A DNA stretch of 64,000 nucleotides from Nothopassalora personata (taxonomy: Eukaryota > Ascomycota > Dothideomycetes > Mycosphaerellales > Mycosphaerellaceae): positions 2,046,001-2,110,000 of the forward strand of contig CM066293.1 in the NCBI GenBank assembly GCA_033816765.1. Direction: 5' to 3'. A model generated the notes under the pieces. That model made no database searches. It was not told the DNA's origin and saw nothing but the letters and a program-made list of their open reading frames with translations. Both the position numbers and the translations under genes were made by a program. The first letter of the stretch is position 1. Every line of letters begins with the position of its first letter. Positions 1-12,700 of this stretch are shown here, piece after piece.

Positions 1-475
1 TGCCTCGAATACGGAGGTAGCTAAGCGGGTTAATAGTCTTCTAACTACGCTTGTTAGGGCGAAACCACGACCTATTCTTTACCTTAATAGCTAAAAAACT
101 CTTGCCTTTAAAGAGCTAGTCTTAGACCTTAAGCGCACGCTTATATAGGGTATTAGCGGTAATACCGGGATTTGTAACGAAGTAGAGGGCCTTATAGTAG
201 AAATCTCGAACATGCTAATCGCACATTATAGCGCTAACCTTACCATCCCTCTTAAGAACGTCCGAGACAGTATATTCGAGCATCTTAAGGCCCGCTATCC
301 GGTGCTTAGGTAGCTAGTTAATGCTGTCTACATTAATCGAGTTTCTAAACTTAATGCTATAGTACCGCTTATTGTAGGTATAGTTAGCGCGCTTAATCCG
401 GAGGGCCTCGTCTTCTTATAGGATCTAATCTTTAAAGACTAATACATCCCTAATTACAGCCGAAGGTAACATAGT
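1..475 (+). pseudogene. Fossil coding frame of unknown family, truncated by window edge
   Basis: Reading the plus strand in the frame of the first bases gives roughly 150 residues interrupted only by TAG codons, as expected of a coding region decayed by CAG/TGG to TAG changes. The inferred protein is charged and mixed, with stretches such as NVRDSIFEHLKARYPVLRQL. No catalytic motif or known domain is visible, so I do not name a function. It may belong to a transposon whose 5' part lies left of the window. The bases from 476 to about 790 hold only short frames that I cannot support. Confidence 0.3.
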
Positions 476-789
476 AAGTATCGGATTGCTATTCTTAGTT
501 AAGGCCGGAGTAGATCGTAGGGTACTAACCGGTGTACCTAGCGGACTGCCCTCGCGTATAAGTACGCTATCTAGCGTTCGGTTAGGCGAGGATCGAGTAG
601 GCGTAGTTATACCCTTATCTATGCTCTTGCCTATACGGAGCTGCTTAAGTCGACTCGACTTGCGACCGCCTCTCGATAGGACTATAGGCTAGGTAGAAGC
701 TAGTAGTAGAGTTAGCGTAGTACTCTTTATACGTCCTTTACCTTTACTACCCGGTAGTAGCTAACGTGGCTATTACTAGCTAGATAGTC

Positions 790-1780
790 TAGGTTAATCT
801 ATACTATCCTCTAGGGACGCGGACTTCTTAGTAATAGTACCCTCTATAAAGTATAGAAGGCTATCCTTATAGACGGCTAGGCGGTGTCTTCTAATAATAT
901 CCCTACTCTTAGCCGATTGCGGATCAATACTACGTGCTTTAGCCTCCCTATCGCACCGGGTAAGATCACTAGGCTCTAGAATTTGCTTACGATCTATACT
1001 CTTACGGCCGATCCTTATACGCTAGATTAATGCCCTCTAGATTCTACTAATAGCCCTACTATAGTCTAGGTACTTGTTAATAAAGGCCGTAAACTAGCGG
1101 CGCCCGCTATTAGTACTATAAAGCTCGGAGATAATGCGTTGATTAAGAATCTTGTTGTCTATCTACTACGGCTAGTGGCGGGTAAGCGTAGCTCGAAGAG
1201 TCTTCTCTCGGTTACGAATCTCTAAACCGGTCTTACGAATCTTACCGACGATAGGAAATAAGACATCGAGCTTCTTATTACTAAGGAATTCATCCTAGTA
1301 GCTCTTGCCTATGCCGCTCTTAACTTCCTCGAAAAACAGGTTAACCTAGACGGAGTAGTCTTCGAACACCTTCTCGAAGCCCTTATAGAAGTCCTTTAAC
1401 ACCTTAACCCGCTTCTAAGGACTAAGCTCTCGGAAAATAACATTAGCGGCGGACTTCGGCGTATTCGTGTTAGTAAGGACACGTTTAACGTTGTCCGGTA
1501 GGCGAAGAGACTCGAACAAGGTCTAAGGTAGGCGGGTAAGCCTAGTAACAGTACTAGTAAGCGCTGTGCTCGAGCTAGCCGGGCGTAACAATAGACTAGC
1601 TAAAGCTATAATAACTAGGATTCGCTATTAGTAAGATCGTAAGAGCTAGCTATCTCGTAGTGCCACTCTAGAGTGTTAGTAAGCTTTAAAAGCTTAGTGT
1701 CGGGGTAGGGGCTTTAAAGAAGGTTAAGGTCGTAAAGAGAGAGAGGCTAAAGAACCGTCTAATGTGTATAGTAGTAGTAG
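790..1780 (-). pseudogene. Fossil minus-strand coding frame, unknown family
   Basis: On the minus strand a long frame can be followed from about 1560 down to about 800 with few stops, mostly TAG. It contains protein-like charged segments, for example VLKDFYKGFEKVFEDYSVQV near 1360-1420 and a basic stretch around 1180-1260. Composition suggests a helical, charged protein. No zinc knuckle, protease, RT or integrase motif is visible, so it is not an obvious part of a retroelement polyprotein. It lies downstream of the Gypsy E polyprotein on the same strand and could be an extra gene of that element or an independent repeat. Confidence 0.3.
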
Positions 1781-2225
1781 ATAGATGTGTTAGTAGTTAG
1801 TTATCGGTAAGGATATGCTAGTGTTTAAAGAAAAGAGGGGAAGTAGTAGGTAGAGAGCTGCGCTTAAGTATACCTCTTAACGTATGTCCATATAACCGTT
1901 ATAAGGTAGCAGCGCCGAGACCGGTCTTATAAGTGGTAAGAGCAGTGCTATTAAGGTTACACTAAAGGTCCGATAACCCTACATGTAACCGAAAACTAGT
2001 GCTAGTAACTACCTAGGTAAGCATTCGGTAGAGGCATGCTACGCTATCACGTAATCCGATTTACCGGTCCCGGAACCGGTAAATGTAACTCTACTAACTA
2101 AGGTCTAACTAAGGCAAGAACACCCTATAAAGTGAAGTCTAGATAACCGAATTGGCTTAATAAACTGAAGGGCATGCGTAACACATGCCTAAGGGAAGTG
2201 AACTCCGTACGCCATTACTAACTGA
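1781..2225. other. RIP-degraded non-coding spacer next to Gypsy E, with a palindrome
   Basis: This segment lies between the fossil frame to the left and the polyprotein end of Gypsy E, where its 3' LTR would be expected. I could not match it to a second copy on the other side of the element, so no LTR boundary is claimed. It contains one of three copies in the window of a G+C-rich near-palindrome, at 2060-2083. Confidence 0.4.
2060..2083. repeat. Near-palindrome, copy 1 of 3 (core ACCGGTCCCGG)
   Basis: A 24-bp imperfect palindrome with TTT/AAA ends around a CCGG-N8-CCGG core. Closely similar palindromes are at 5788-5811 and 14776-14799. It stands out as an island of C and G inside TpA-rich sequence. 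Confidence 0.55.
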
Positions 2226-5200
2226 TTAGTTCTTAGCCTCGATCCTACTAAACTGTAAAATTTCGGCTATAGAAAGGTTATAAGGCCTAACCTATAGCTT
2301 CTTAGATTCCGGTTTAGGATACGATCCCCTTTCGTTAACTCCTATAGGTAGTACGTCTTCGCCGGCGATAGGCTCGATCTCGTTCGAATTACTGCTATCT
2401 TCGCTATTAGCGACGCTATTAGCGACTTCTCCCTCCCCTATTACGAGATCGGTCCCATTATCTAAGTTTAGTACTCCTATGTTATCTAGGCGAAGCTCTA
2501 GAACTAGCTTAAGGTTTTCCCGTGCCTAAACACCCTTCATTAGCGTGCTATTAAGTTCCCTAAGAATATAGGTACTAAATTCCCTAGAGACACTAGATAC
2601 CCGATATAGACCTTACTATCGGTAACCGATCTTACGTAAGAAGTCATCCTTATATAGCTTGTCGAATCTTATAATAAGGTCGCCCTTCTAGAAACTAACA
2701 AAGTTAACGTTCCGGTAAGAATTAAAGTAGTCCTTACTAAGTTCTCTTAGTCGCTTCGTTCGAGCATGTAGCTCTTCTAAACTAAGGTCTCGAGCCTAGA
2801 GTTGACGCGTACGTATAGCAAGCAGGTCCTTAGTCGTTCTTACCGATCCCTATTAATAATTCGCCTACGTCGGGTACTTAACCTCAATTAGTAGAATCGT
2901 GCGATAGCTATATAGGACCTAAGCTAGCGTCATTCTAGTAGTACGACAGGTCGTAGTCCTATTAGCCTATAATACAGCGGGTACCTATTACTCCTATCTG
3001 CGGTATATGTTCCTTATAAGCTTTACTAATGCTATAAGAATCGGACGGTACCTAACCTCGACCGGAGCATTAGACTGCGGATAGTACGGTAATATTCGGA
3101 TCCTTCGAACACTAAGTCCCACGAGTAACCGCTTAACCTTAGCCGCGTAAACCGTAGCGTTATCGAGCATAATTTCACTATAGTAGCCGTGCCTATAGAA
3201 GACATCTTCGTATAGAAACTTAGTAACCGTCTTGGAGCTAGGAGGTGCCCTTATTACTCTAGCCTCGATCTAGTTACTAAGTGCTTCGCGCGTAACTAGG
3301 AGGTATCTATTTTTATGCACCTAGACGGGGTCCGAGTACTACTTTTTACTAATAACCTAAGGGCTCGATAAGTGGAGCTTACTAGCGCGCTAGTTGCCTT
3401 CGCGAAACCTATAAGGAGCATAACTTCGAACCTACGTAGAGATATCGGCGAAGCACCCGTCCTAGTAATACCGATCGGAAATAAGGTTATACACGACCTT
3501 AGCGCTACGGTAACCGTGTCTCTTATGGCATTCTATAACGATCTCCTTCTAAGCCTTATTATCGTTAATTACAAGTTGTAACGGTGCTCCTCGGCGCTTC
3601 TAGAAGAATAGCAATTGGTCCCCGAGATGTCGTGTTTTCTAGATTTTAACTGGATAGATGTCGACCGGCTCCGGGTACCCGAATAGCTTATTATTAATCA
3701 TCCGGTCGATATCGTCTTCGTTAGTTTCCCTAGGTTCCTAAGGTGTAGAGGGCCTACGAGACAGGGCATCTAGGCTAGTGTACCTAGTCCCCGTAACGTG
3801 CTTTACCTCGAACGTGAATAGCCTAATCTATGCGACCTACCGGGCTATTACCGAGTTAGGTAGGTCCGAAGCCGGCCGGTTAAGTTACTGTACAAGTGTC
3901 TTAGTATTAACCTTAAGGATAAAATCAACGCTAGTAACATATCTCTAGATCTTCTTAAGCCCCTTAAGGACCCTAAGGTATTCTCGCTTACTAGCATTAT
4001 ATCTAGATTCTAACGCGTTCTAGATTCCACTCTTATACCGCACCGGGTGACGCCGTCGAGTGCTATTTATTGATTCTTAAGAAACGATACATTCCTATCT
4101 AGTACCGCTAGCATCAACTGAGATAAAGATAGACCTAGCACTAGGTGAGTAGTAGAGGGTAACTAAGGCTAGAGCCTATATAAGATATCTAGCAACCTCT
4201 TCTTTCGAGAACTGCTCATTTTCTATTTAGGTGAACTCGGCGCCCTTCTTTAGTAGCTTATACATTGGTCGAGCGATAATAACGAACTAGGGAATCTATA
4301 TCCGGAAGTATACACATAGCCTTACATAGGTACGGACCTCCTTAATATAGGTAGGCGTAGGCTAGTCTAGGATCTTAGCTACAACCTTTAGGTTAGGATA
4401 GCGACTATCCGGGCTAGTAACGTACCTAACAATCTTAAGCTTTTTATATAACTATTAGGATTTGCCTCTAGCAACCACCGCACTAGCTCTCTCTAGGTTA
4501 GCAAGAACTAGATCTAGGGAGACGATGTACTTAACGACCCATCTCCTTAACCTAGGCTCTACTTCGGCATTCCTATAGTCCTTAGTTAGTCCCTTAATAC
4601 CGATGTTATCGAGAAACGGCTTCGCTGGATGCGAGATATAATTAAGTAGAATCTTTATTACCGCACGCACGAACTAAGTAACCGAATTAGTAGCCCCTTA
4701 AGGTAGAGTCGTGTTACGTACTAGGCTAAGAGGGGTTATAAAGGCTATTAAGTTCCGGTAGGACTCATCTAAAGTAATCTAATTATAACCTAAAAACAGG
4801 TCCATAAGTGAAGCGACTCGGTAACCGGCAAAATCCTCTAAGAAGCTATCCGTGTCCGGTGGAATGTTAGTATCGCGCATAGTAACCTCATTTAGGAGCA
4901 CAGCTAAGTTAATTAACCGATATAGCACATCGCTTCTAGAGGCATTAACCTTCTTTACGACTAGGAACTAGCTATTAGAGTATGCCCCTTATAAGTATTC
5001 TAGGATGTTGTTCTTAATCCGGGCTCTAATTATACGCTTAACAATTGCCCTAAGACTTGGGTGCAACCGGATAGGGCGTGCCTACTATAGCCTATAAGGG
5101 ACCGTGTTAATCTTCTAAGGTGGTACGACGTCGTGCCTAATTTGCCTTATGTGACTAAAATCCTAAGCGAGGACTGCCTCCCGGTTATAGAGCATCTTAT

Positions 5201-8200
5201 CGAATAAGGCCCTTTCTATTAGCAATAGCTTAATGCTAACTTTAATTAAGGTAAGTCGTTCTAGAGTAATTTGGCTACCTCGCTTAATACTTAAGAATTT
5301 CTTAGTTAAGTACTTCCTATCGAACGGACCTTGTCCTTTAGGCATCTTAGATTCTAGGTATAGTGCCCTACGCTTCTATTCTATATCTCCCTTAACTCGT
5401 GATTCTAGGCGTTCGTGAACGCTCGCGTCTACTAGCTTCTTCTTATCCGCCTTACGCTTATACATCGTAAAGACCTACGGCATCCTAATGTTATCTATAT
5501 GTTAGCCTACTTACTACTTCCGTGCCTAAGCATTTAATGTAGATTGCCTTAGGATCTCGGAGGGCCAATCTCCTTAAACTGAATAAACGTTAGTAATAGA
5601 GTCTCCCTTAAACGCGCCTGTTCCAATTTCTATAACTCGTTCCTTTATTCTAGCACTTCTAAGTAATCCTAATAAGTGAGCTAAATAGTTACTAGGCGTT
5701 AGAGCCTTACCGGGTTCCTATAGATGCGTCGTGCCTTCCTATAGCTACGTCGTGCCGTAGTCGTATCCGTTTTCCTTACTATAGCTATTTACCGGTCCCG
5801 GGACCGGCAAATTAAAGTCCGAGGTTTCTCCGAGATAGTGCGAGAACCTTGCCGATTTTATTAAATCCGGCTTTAGCAAGTCGGTAGGGTGAGCGCCGTA
5901 ACTTAACCTACCCTTCTATTTCCCGACGCTTTTAACAGTTCTTAAAGGGTCTTATACCTGTCCGAGCTAACTAGGGTAGTAAACATAACACTTTTACCTT
6001 TGCGGCTAGTAATAGTCCCCTCCTATAAACTATTATCGCAGTTACGGGCAGTAAGTCGCACCTTACGGGCCTACGGACGTCCTAGGATTATTAGTAAGTT
6101 TAGATCCGAGGAGATAAACATGTCTACTTAGTAGTAAACCCTAAATACCTAAACATCCAAATTGCCTATAATACCTTTAAATTAGGCCCGCTCTCTAGCA
6201 CCTCGAAAGGTAAGCTAAGCACTCGACATTACTAGTAACCTAAACCTATAAGCGTTCCTCTAGCCGATAATATTTACCTCGGAACCCTTATTAATTAGGC
6301 ACCTAATCTAGTTCTTGTTTATCCTAAACTCCGCTACTACCTAAGGACTAGGGACTATAGTAAAGTTATTAAGGACACTAGAGAGCCCGATTTTCTCGAC
6401 GTCCTTATATAGCTTAGTAGTAGGGACCGCACCTTTAGAGTAAAGTATAGTTAAATATACCCCGATATACTAGGCCTAACTATCTTCGCGGAAGACCTCC
6501 TTATTATACTTAGGTTTATCTTTATAGGTAACTACTTATCTAGTACGAACCTTAGGGTCCTTTCCTATAAGGCGTCGTACTATAGCGAGCTTCTCCTAAA
6601 GAGCGGGGGTGTTAGTAACGCGACCGAAGAGGGTAGCCTCGAACTAGCGACTATATCGAAACTAATCCTAGGCATTTACATTAGGAAACGTCGTCTAGAG
6701 GATCTAATTAATCTAGTAGATAATACCCTCTTCCTTTATAACCGGGCTATTACTAGCTAAACTATATTGTCGGACGTAGTTATTAATCCTTATAGTCTTA
6801 GTATTCTATATACGCTTCCTTTATGCGAAGGGGGCGTTTACGGGACCTATAGGTATATCCTTAGGCAGTCCTTTATTAGCATCGTTCCCTAGTCTATTTA
6901 CTTAGGCATTATTTCCCCTTCCTAGGGTTATCCCGGACTTAGCTAATAATTAAGTTTCGCTTATTTAAGCACTAACTTCGTTAATCATTTTAACCTCCTA
7001 CTAGTTAATCTTAGCTTACCGGATCTCCTATTCTAATTAAAGGCGAACTTTCTTAGTAGCCTTAGCTCGGGCTCGTAGATCCTAGGCTAAGGACCGGGTC
7101 CTCGGGTGCGGATTCTTTAGAATGCCTACGGGTACCTTCCCTTTCACTTTGTTAGACTATATAGGATAGGTAGATACCTCGTTAAGCTCGCCTAAGTCGA
7201 TCGCCTACTCCGCTTCACTTTCTCCGAATAAGACCTAATATGTCCTAGTAGCCTTCTCCGTTTAGCTAGACCGTGCGTCCTAAGGGCTATACTCCATTAA
7301 ATGCCTAAAGTTAGGAGGGGGCTTAGAATAATTAGGAGGCGTGACCTTTATTACCCTAGTGTAGTCCCTACCTATCTATTACTTACATAGTGCGGGAATC
7401 TTATACTAGTTATTAAACTCGATTAGCCTATAATGTTCTTCGAGTAGAGGGAGCATGTAGAGCAGTTTCGGTTTACTGTAGTCCCTCCGAAAGTTGAACT
7501 TAGTAGGGCGCGGATTGCCTTCTTTCCCTAGATACTACTAGTTATTTAGGGCGAGGTATACGTAGCCCCGGGATATTAAGGACCTTATCGCCCTACAATT
7601 GCTAGCCTAGTGCTTCGAACTACTATAGTTATAGTAATAACTATCTATCGCTTTAGACTGTTCGCGATTCTACGATAGGGGACGCTACATTACGTAAACC
7701 TACAGTTCAGTGTCTAGGTCGTGCCTCTCCGGTTATATAGAGCGTTAATTCTCGCTCGGGTAGAAGGTACCCGCGTCCGCGACGTAACCGCGCTAGTATG
7801 CACGTATACTTATTTTAGCTACCTTCTAGGATAGGTTATTATTAATAACAGTCCTAGAGGTAGCCTTCTTAAGCGTGTTAATCTTAGGCTTAAGGCGCGG
7901 CATTTACTTCACGACTAAGCGGTGTAGCTAAGGTAAAGTAAGAGGGAAATCTATATATATAGCTTTCTATCCCTCCTTACTATCTACGATACTAGCAGCT
8001 TTATCGAGAATCCTCTAAAAGTCCCTAAACTTCTTAGGTTGCTTTAGGTAAAGCCCGTAAGCCTTGTAGACCGCTTTTGCGACTACCTCTAGCAATTCCT
8101 AAAGGAGAAGGCGACTCCGGGAGCTATTATCTAAATCCTTAGGTTCAATTAGATTACTTAAGGATATAAATAGGCGGATAAATTCCTTTACATCTTATTC

Positions 8201-8857
8201 TTTAGGCCTCTTGCCTTACTACGCCCTAACAATCTCCTTAAGATATTCCCAACTCCCTAATATTAAGTAGGCGTTAAACCTTAAGAACTCTAATAAGAAC
8301 GCCCTCCTAAAACGTGCCTTGTTAGTGAACTACCTAGGTAGTCTTATAACTACGCGCCGGATAGTAGTTTCGCAATTACGCTTAAACCTACCCTAGAAAT
8401 CATCCTTCTTAATAGATGCCCGAGGCGGATACTAGTCTATTAGGTCGCTAAACCGCTCCTAGAACTTAGTAGCATTAGTGCTATTAAAGAACGGATTCTT
8501 AGCACCTCCTAGAGGTGGAAAGCGAGGGCTAGCGTTTTCTATTGCTACTGCTAATCGTCTAAAGAGGGCAGTTATAGTATCTATTCCAATTGTGCTGTTC
8601 GTTCCTACACCTATACCTAATTTAGCGGCGCTAGTTCCGCTTCTCCCTTCTTTACTAGATTTAGGTGTTTCCCCTTCCTCCAATTCCTCTATCCCCTTAT
8701 AAGGGATAGAATCCCTATAGACCCCTTTCATTTTCGTAGGGTTCATAGGCTATTCGTAGCCTCTACCTATGTTAGTAAAGGTACTAAGTTTTTCTAGTAA
8801 TGCAGCCGTATCTATTGTTGCGTAGTGCTTGCTTTAGAATGTGCTAATACTAGTTAT
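2226..8857 (-). pseudogene. Gypsy E: RIP-decayed Ty3/Gypsy gag-pol polyprotein
   Basis: A minus-strand polyprotein of a Ty3/Gypsy retrotransposon. Gag begins near 8857, where the apparent start codon is ATA, as expected of ATG hit by TpG-to-TpA mutation. Gag runs through 8746-8459 and on to about 7000. A conserved pre-RT motif (LYNREAVLA) lies at 5163-5190. The RT segment at 4455-4670 has the SHPAKPFLD motif followed by a block ending in ARGKS, typical of one fungal Gypsy clade. The region after the integrase (FRKIGY-like block near 2630-2700) ends at about 2226 in a TAA. No chromodomain is seen at the C-terminus, unlike the other Gypsy elements here. Most in-frame stops are TAG. The element is certainly dead. 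Its LTRs could not be delimited. Confidence 0.8.
5788..5811. repeat. Near-palindrome, copy 2 of 3
   Basis: Same CCGG-N8-CCGG palindrome as at 2060-2083, here with core ACCGGTCCCGGGACCGG and inside the Gypsy E polyprotein interval. Confidence 0.5.
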
Positions 8858-9011
8858 TACTTAATAGGACCTTATGACCGTGATTGTTACTAAATACCTT
8901 AGACCTTAAGTGTTTTCGACCTTAGTCGACCTTAACCGTGAACCTTAACCTTAAACTTTAACCTTAAGTAATAACCTTAACCGTGAACCTTAGACCTTAA
9001 ACTGTGATTTT
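8858..9011. other. Leader of Gypsy E with degenerate CCTTAA repeats
   Basis: The block from about 8900 to 9005 is built of loosely repeated ACCTTAA units, including two copies of the longer phrase CCTTAACCGTGAACCTTA. It presumably belongs to the 5' leader or LTR of Gypsy E. Copia 1 is inserted at its right end, and the interrupted sequence resumes at 14625. Confidence 0.4.
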
Positions 9012-9258
9012 TGTTAAGATGTAGCATCTTAAGGGGAGCTAACAGTTAGGTTATAATCTAATAGCCTAAGGCATCTACGATAACTTAGCTTATCGGAAGA
9101 CACCTTCTCTCCCCTTTAGCTTAGATAGACATCTAACACAATTAACGCATTAGTTCCTAATATATTGCTGCATGCCCTATAACTGTTAGCTAGTTGAAGA
9201 TTAATCTCTTACTCTACTCCGCTACTAACTACGTATCCTATAAGGTCTCAACTTAACA
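9012..9258 (+). repeat. Copia 1 5' LTR (247 bp)
   Basis: Begins TGTTAAGATG and ends AACTTAACA. It is equal in length to the 3' copy and differs from it mainly by C/T and G/A transitions. Confidence 0.93.
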
Positions 9259-9273
9259 GGTTATAAGCCCGAG
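9259..9273 (+). promoter_or_regulatory. Primer-binding site matching the initiator tRNA-Met anticodon arm
   Basis: GGTTATAAGCCCGAG directly follows the LTR. With one TpG-to-TpA change reversed, it is complementary to the anticodon stem-loop of fungal initiator tRNA-Met (CAU anticodon), the internal half-tRNA priming known for copia-type elements. The same 15-mer abuts the LTR of Copia 2, and a near copy abuts Copia 3. Confidence 0.8.
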
Positions 9274-9704
9274 TTTATGTAGGAGTAAGAGCAACCTATA
9301 TTAGTATAGGTTACTTGTATCCCTTGCTATTATAGTAGAAAACATCTAGGAAGCAGAAGTCTACCCCATCTGTCCTATTAAGGAGCTTGGTTTAATACTA
9401 AGTAATAGGTAATCTAGAAAAGGACTCTATACGGCTTACTATAAGCTAATACCTTAAAGACACTCTATAGGCAGAACTGCATCGAGATACTGTTAAGAAG
9501 GACTTTAAGTAAGTCATTTAGAACTCTACTAGGAGAGACAGGCCTATGTCCTAGCTCCGAGACTACACCGCTCTTTCTTTACCCTACTAAGTAGGCCTTA
9601 GTATCTACACCTACGAACCTTACTATTCTACACTAAAAGCCTTAGCAGGACCTAAGCCACGACTTTAAAGCATATATACCTTGTTTTATTACATTTAATT
9701 TATT

Positions 9705-12700
9705 ATGGATTCACACTAAGAGAAAGAGAAGAGAAGGGAAGCAAAATCCCAATTCTTAGGAGAGACAACTAGAAGAGATAGTTCAACCTTTAGAGATATA
9801 AGATAGAGAGCTAGTCAGCATTCTTTACAATTAATAACCTATTAGAAGTGTCATTTAACAACATTAAGGGCAAGAACCTAAAGCTCTAGGAAGAGACTAA
9901 GATTAAAGAGATTCTTAATACACTAATATAGACAAAACAAAATGCAGCTTGCAGCTTTAGTATCCTAAGTAGGATTATAGAAGAAGATAAATTTAAGCTT
10001 AAGGGCTCTTACGAATCTAGAAAAGCTGCTAAGATATAGGTGCATCTCTAGAACAAGTATAGCTAGGTGTTACTAACCTATGCATATAAGCTTACAAAAT
10101 AGTTTGTAAACTTTAAGATAAGTGAAGAGTTCACTATTAGATCTGCATAGGCACACCTAGTGTCTCTTAGAAGGAGGATTGCTAATATTAACCTAGAGGG
10201 CCAGCACTATAGGAAAGCTAATGTGAGAATAACCTAGCTCTTAAGCTCACTACTACCTAACTACCATGTAGCTAGGGATACTATTATGGCTTAGCCAAAG
10301 ATAGATCATAAAAGGACCTTAAAGATCCTTAAGGCTTAAGAGGCTAGATTGAATCCCTCTAAGGCTAAGTATAGTATAGCAGCTACCTAGGTTAGGCCCT
10401 TAGGTTAGGTAAGATCACTATCCTACCTTCTCTATAAGAAGGACTATCTTATTAAGGACTGCCCTAGTCTCTCTAAGGTAAAGAGGGTCCTTAGATCTTA
10501 TTCCTAAGCACTATCCTCCTAGAATGTAACACATGTTAAGAAGAGAAGATCTCTACTACTATCTTTAAGAAGAACACTAAGAGAGAAGTCCTCTATAGAG
10601 GAACTTAAGAAAATAGTAAAGAAACTTAGCTCTAATATACTGTCACTCTAGAAGAACTAGGCCTAGTCTCCTTCCTCTAAAACAAGGAAGACTAGGAAAG
10701 GTTTCTCTACCTAAGAGCTACCTAACTTATGCAACTCATTCTAGAAGACAATGTCTAATAATAATAAGTATAATAAAGTGGCTTACTTAACTATAGAAGT
10801 CCAAGGCAAGTTCCCCTTATTAGAGTAGTTACTTGATTCTTATGCTTCATCCTATATAACTAACTAGAACTGCCTCTTTAGATCTATAACTCCCTTAATA
10901 AAGAAGAAATAGATTAAAGTGGGAGGTGGGCATTTGTTAGCTACTTATATTGGGACTGTAGAGATAAGTAGGAGATCTAGTAGGAAAGTTGTTTTAGAAG
11001 ATGTTCTACTTATACCTAAGCTAGGGGTAAACCCAGTTTCTTAGAACTAGTTTAGTAAGCAGTTTAGTGTCTAACCTCCTTTATTTTCTCTTATATCCCC
11101 CTCTAGCTAAACTGTTGTCTAGACAAGGCTCCTTAGGGGGGTTCTATTTATTAATAAGATTTCTCCTCTACTGTAAGAAAGGGCACATCACTTATTATAT
11201 ACACTACTAATAGAGAATGCCTTTATAACTACTAAATTAGAGACTAACCTAAAACAGTAGGAGCTTTAGCATAGAAGATTTGCACACTTTAGGAAGAACT
11301 TACTCTAGAATCTTTATAAGGTAACAGACTTAAAAGAACCTATTCCTATTCCTAGGGATGGCTTCTACTAGTATAGAGTGTGTTTAATAGCAAAGATAAA
11401 GAAGTACAAAGGCAAAGTTACTAAGAGAAGACCTAAAAGACTTACACTTGTATCTATTGACATATATAGTCTACTGCTAACATTAAGGCTAGGGTTTAAA
11501 TACTAGCTTAAGATTGTTAACAACTTCTCTAGAAAAAAGTGGACCTGTCCTCTTAAGAAAAGAGAAGATACTCTAGTTACTCTCTAGAACTAGAAGATTA
11601 AGGCAGAGAGGAAATTATCAGTATAGTTAAAAGCAGTTAGGCTTAACAATATAAGGGAACTTATTGCATTAGTTAAGCAGTAGGAGAAGGATTTAGGAAT
11701 TAGGCTAGAGCATACTAAGGCATATAACTCGCTCTAAAATGGACTAGTTAAAAGGTTAATATAAACCTTAGAAGACTCTATAAGGGCAATGCTTAAAGAG
11801 GCTAAGATGCCAATTAAATTCTAGCCTAAAGCACTAGAAGCCTAAACATATATAAGGAACAAACTACTAAATAGTCTAGACTATAATAGGTTTAAGGTTT
11901 CACTAGATAAAGCCTTTAATAGTATTAAGCCAACTATTAACTATTTAAAGGTTTAGGGATATAAAGCTATTGTCTACATAGACACAAGATCCCAGCCTTA
12001 ATAGGCAAGAAGTAATAAACTAATAAATAGAGGTAAAGAAGCAGTGTTTATTAGATACGTTAAAAACACAGCTAAGGCCTAGCTCTTTTAGGAACTAGAC
12101 ATAAAAGCTGTTAAACAACACATACATATAAACTTCTTTAAGGACTAACCTAGAGGTAATATGGATCTTAATGTTACAAAATTGAATCTATTAAGCAATA
12201 TACTAGCTAGGAGACCCTTAGGGAGGCTAAGGATGGACATATCCTTAGAGCAACCTGTTCACTATTTAATTATTTAGTAGAGCAGCCTAGTAACAGCCTA
12301 GCTAAGAAAGCTGTTTATGCAACTTCCCTAGCCTCTAAAGAATATAGGGGAATTTTAGAAAATCGATAAGCTAATTAAGATAAGCTTACTAGATCTCTAG
12401 GAAAAGAATGTCACTAGGACATAAGTGACTACTCTTAGATCATCCCTTAGTAAGAGGAGGGCTAACTATAATATTAAGGGCTATAAATAGAAACAGAAAG
12501 CCCTAAGATCTATAGTCCCTATACCTAAACTAGCTACTAAAGTAGGAGAAGCAATAGACCTCTTAGAGACCCTTACTGCTTACTACTAAGCTTTCTTTAC
12601 AGCTATGCAATTAGTAGATGATTTAGTACTATAGGATAGTGAATTCCTAGAAGAAGTTAAGGAGATAGCCTTTATAGCAACTATAGAAGTTATTGTATAT

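Noticed and set aside
8478..8702. 74-aa plus-strand ORF
   Set aside because: Complement of Gypsy E gag.
8900..9005. CCTTAA-rich stretch as an interstitial telomere
   Set aside because: Units are CCTTAA and ACCTTAA rather than the fungal CCCTAA, are irregular, and lie in a Gypsy leader.
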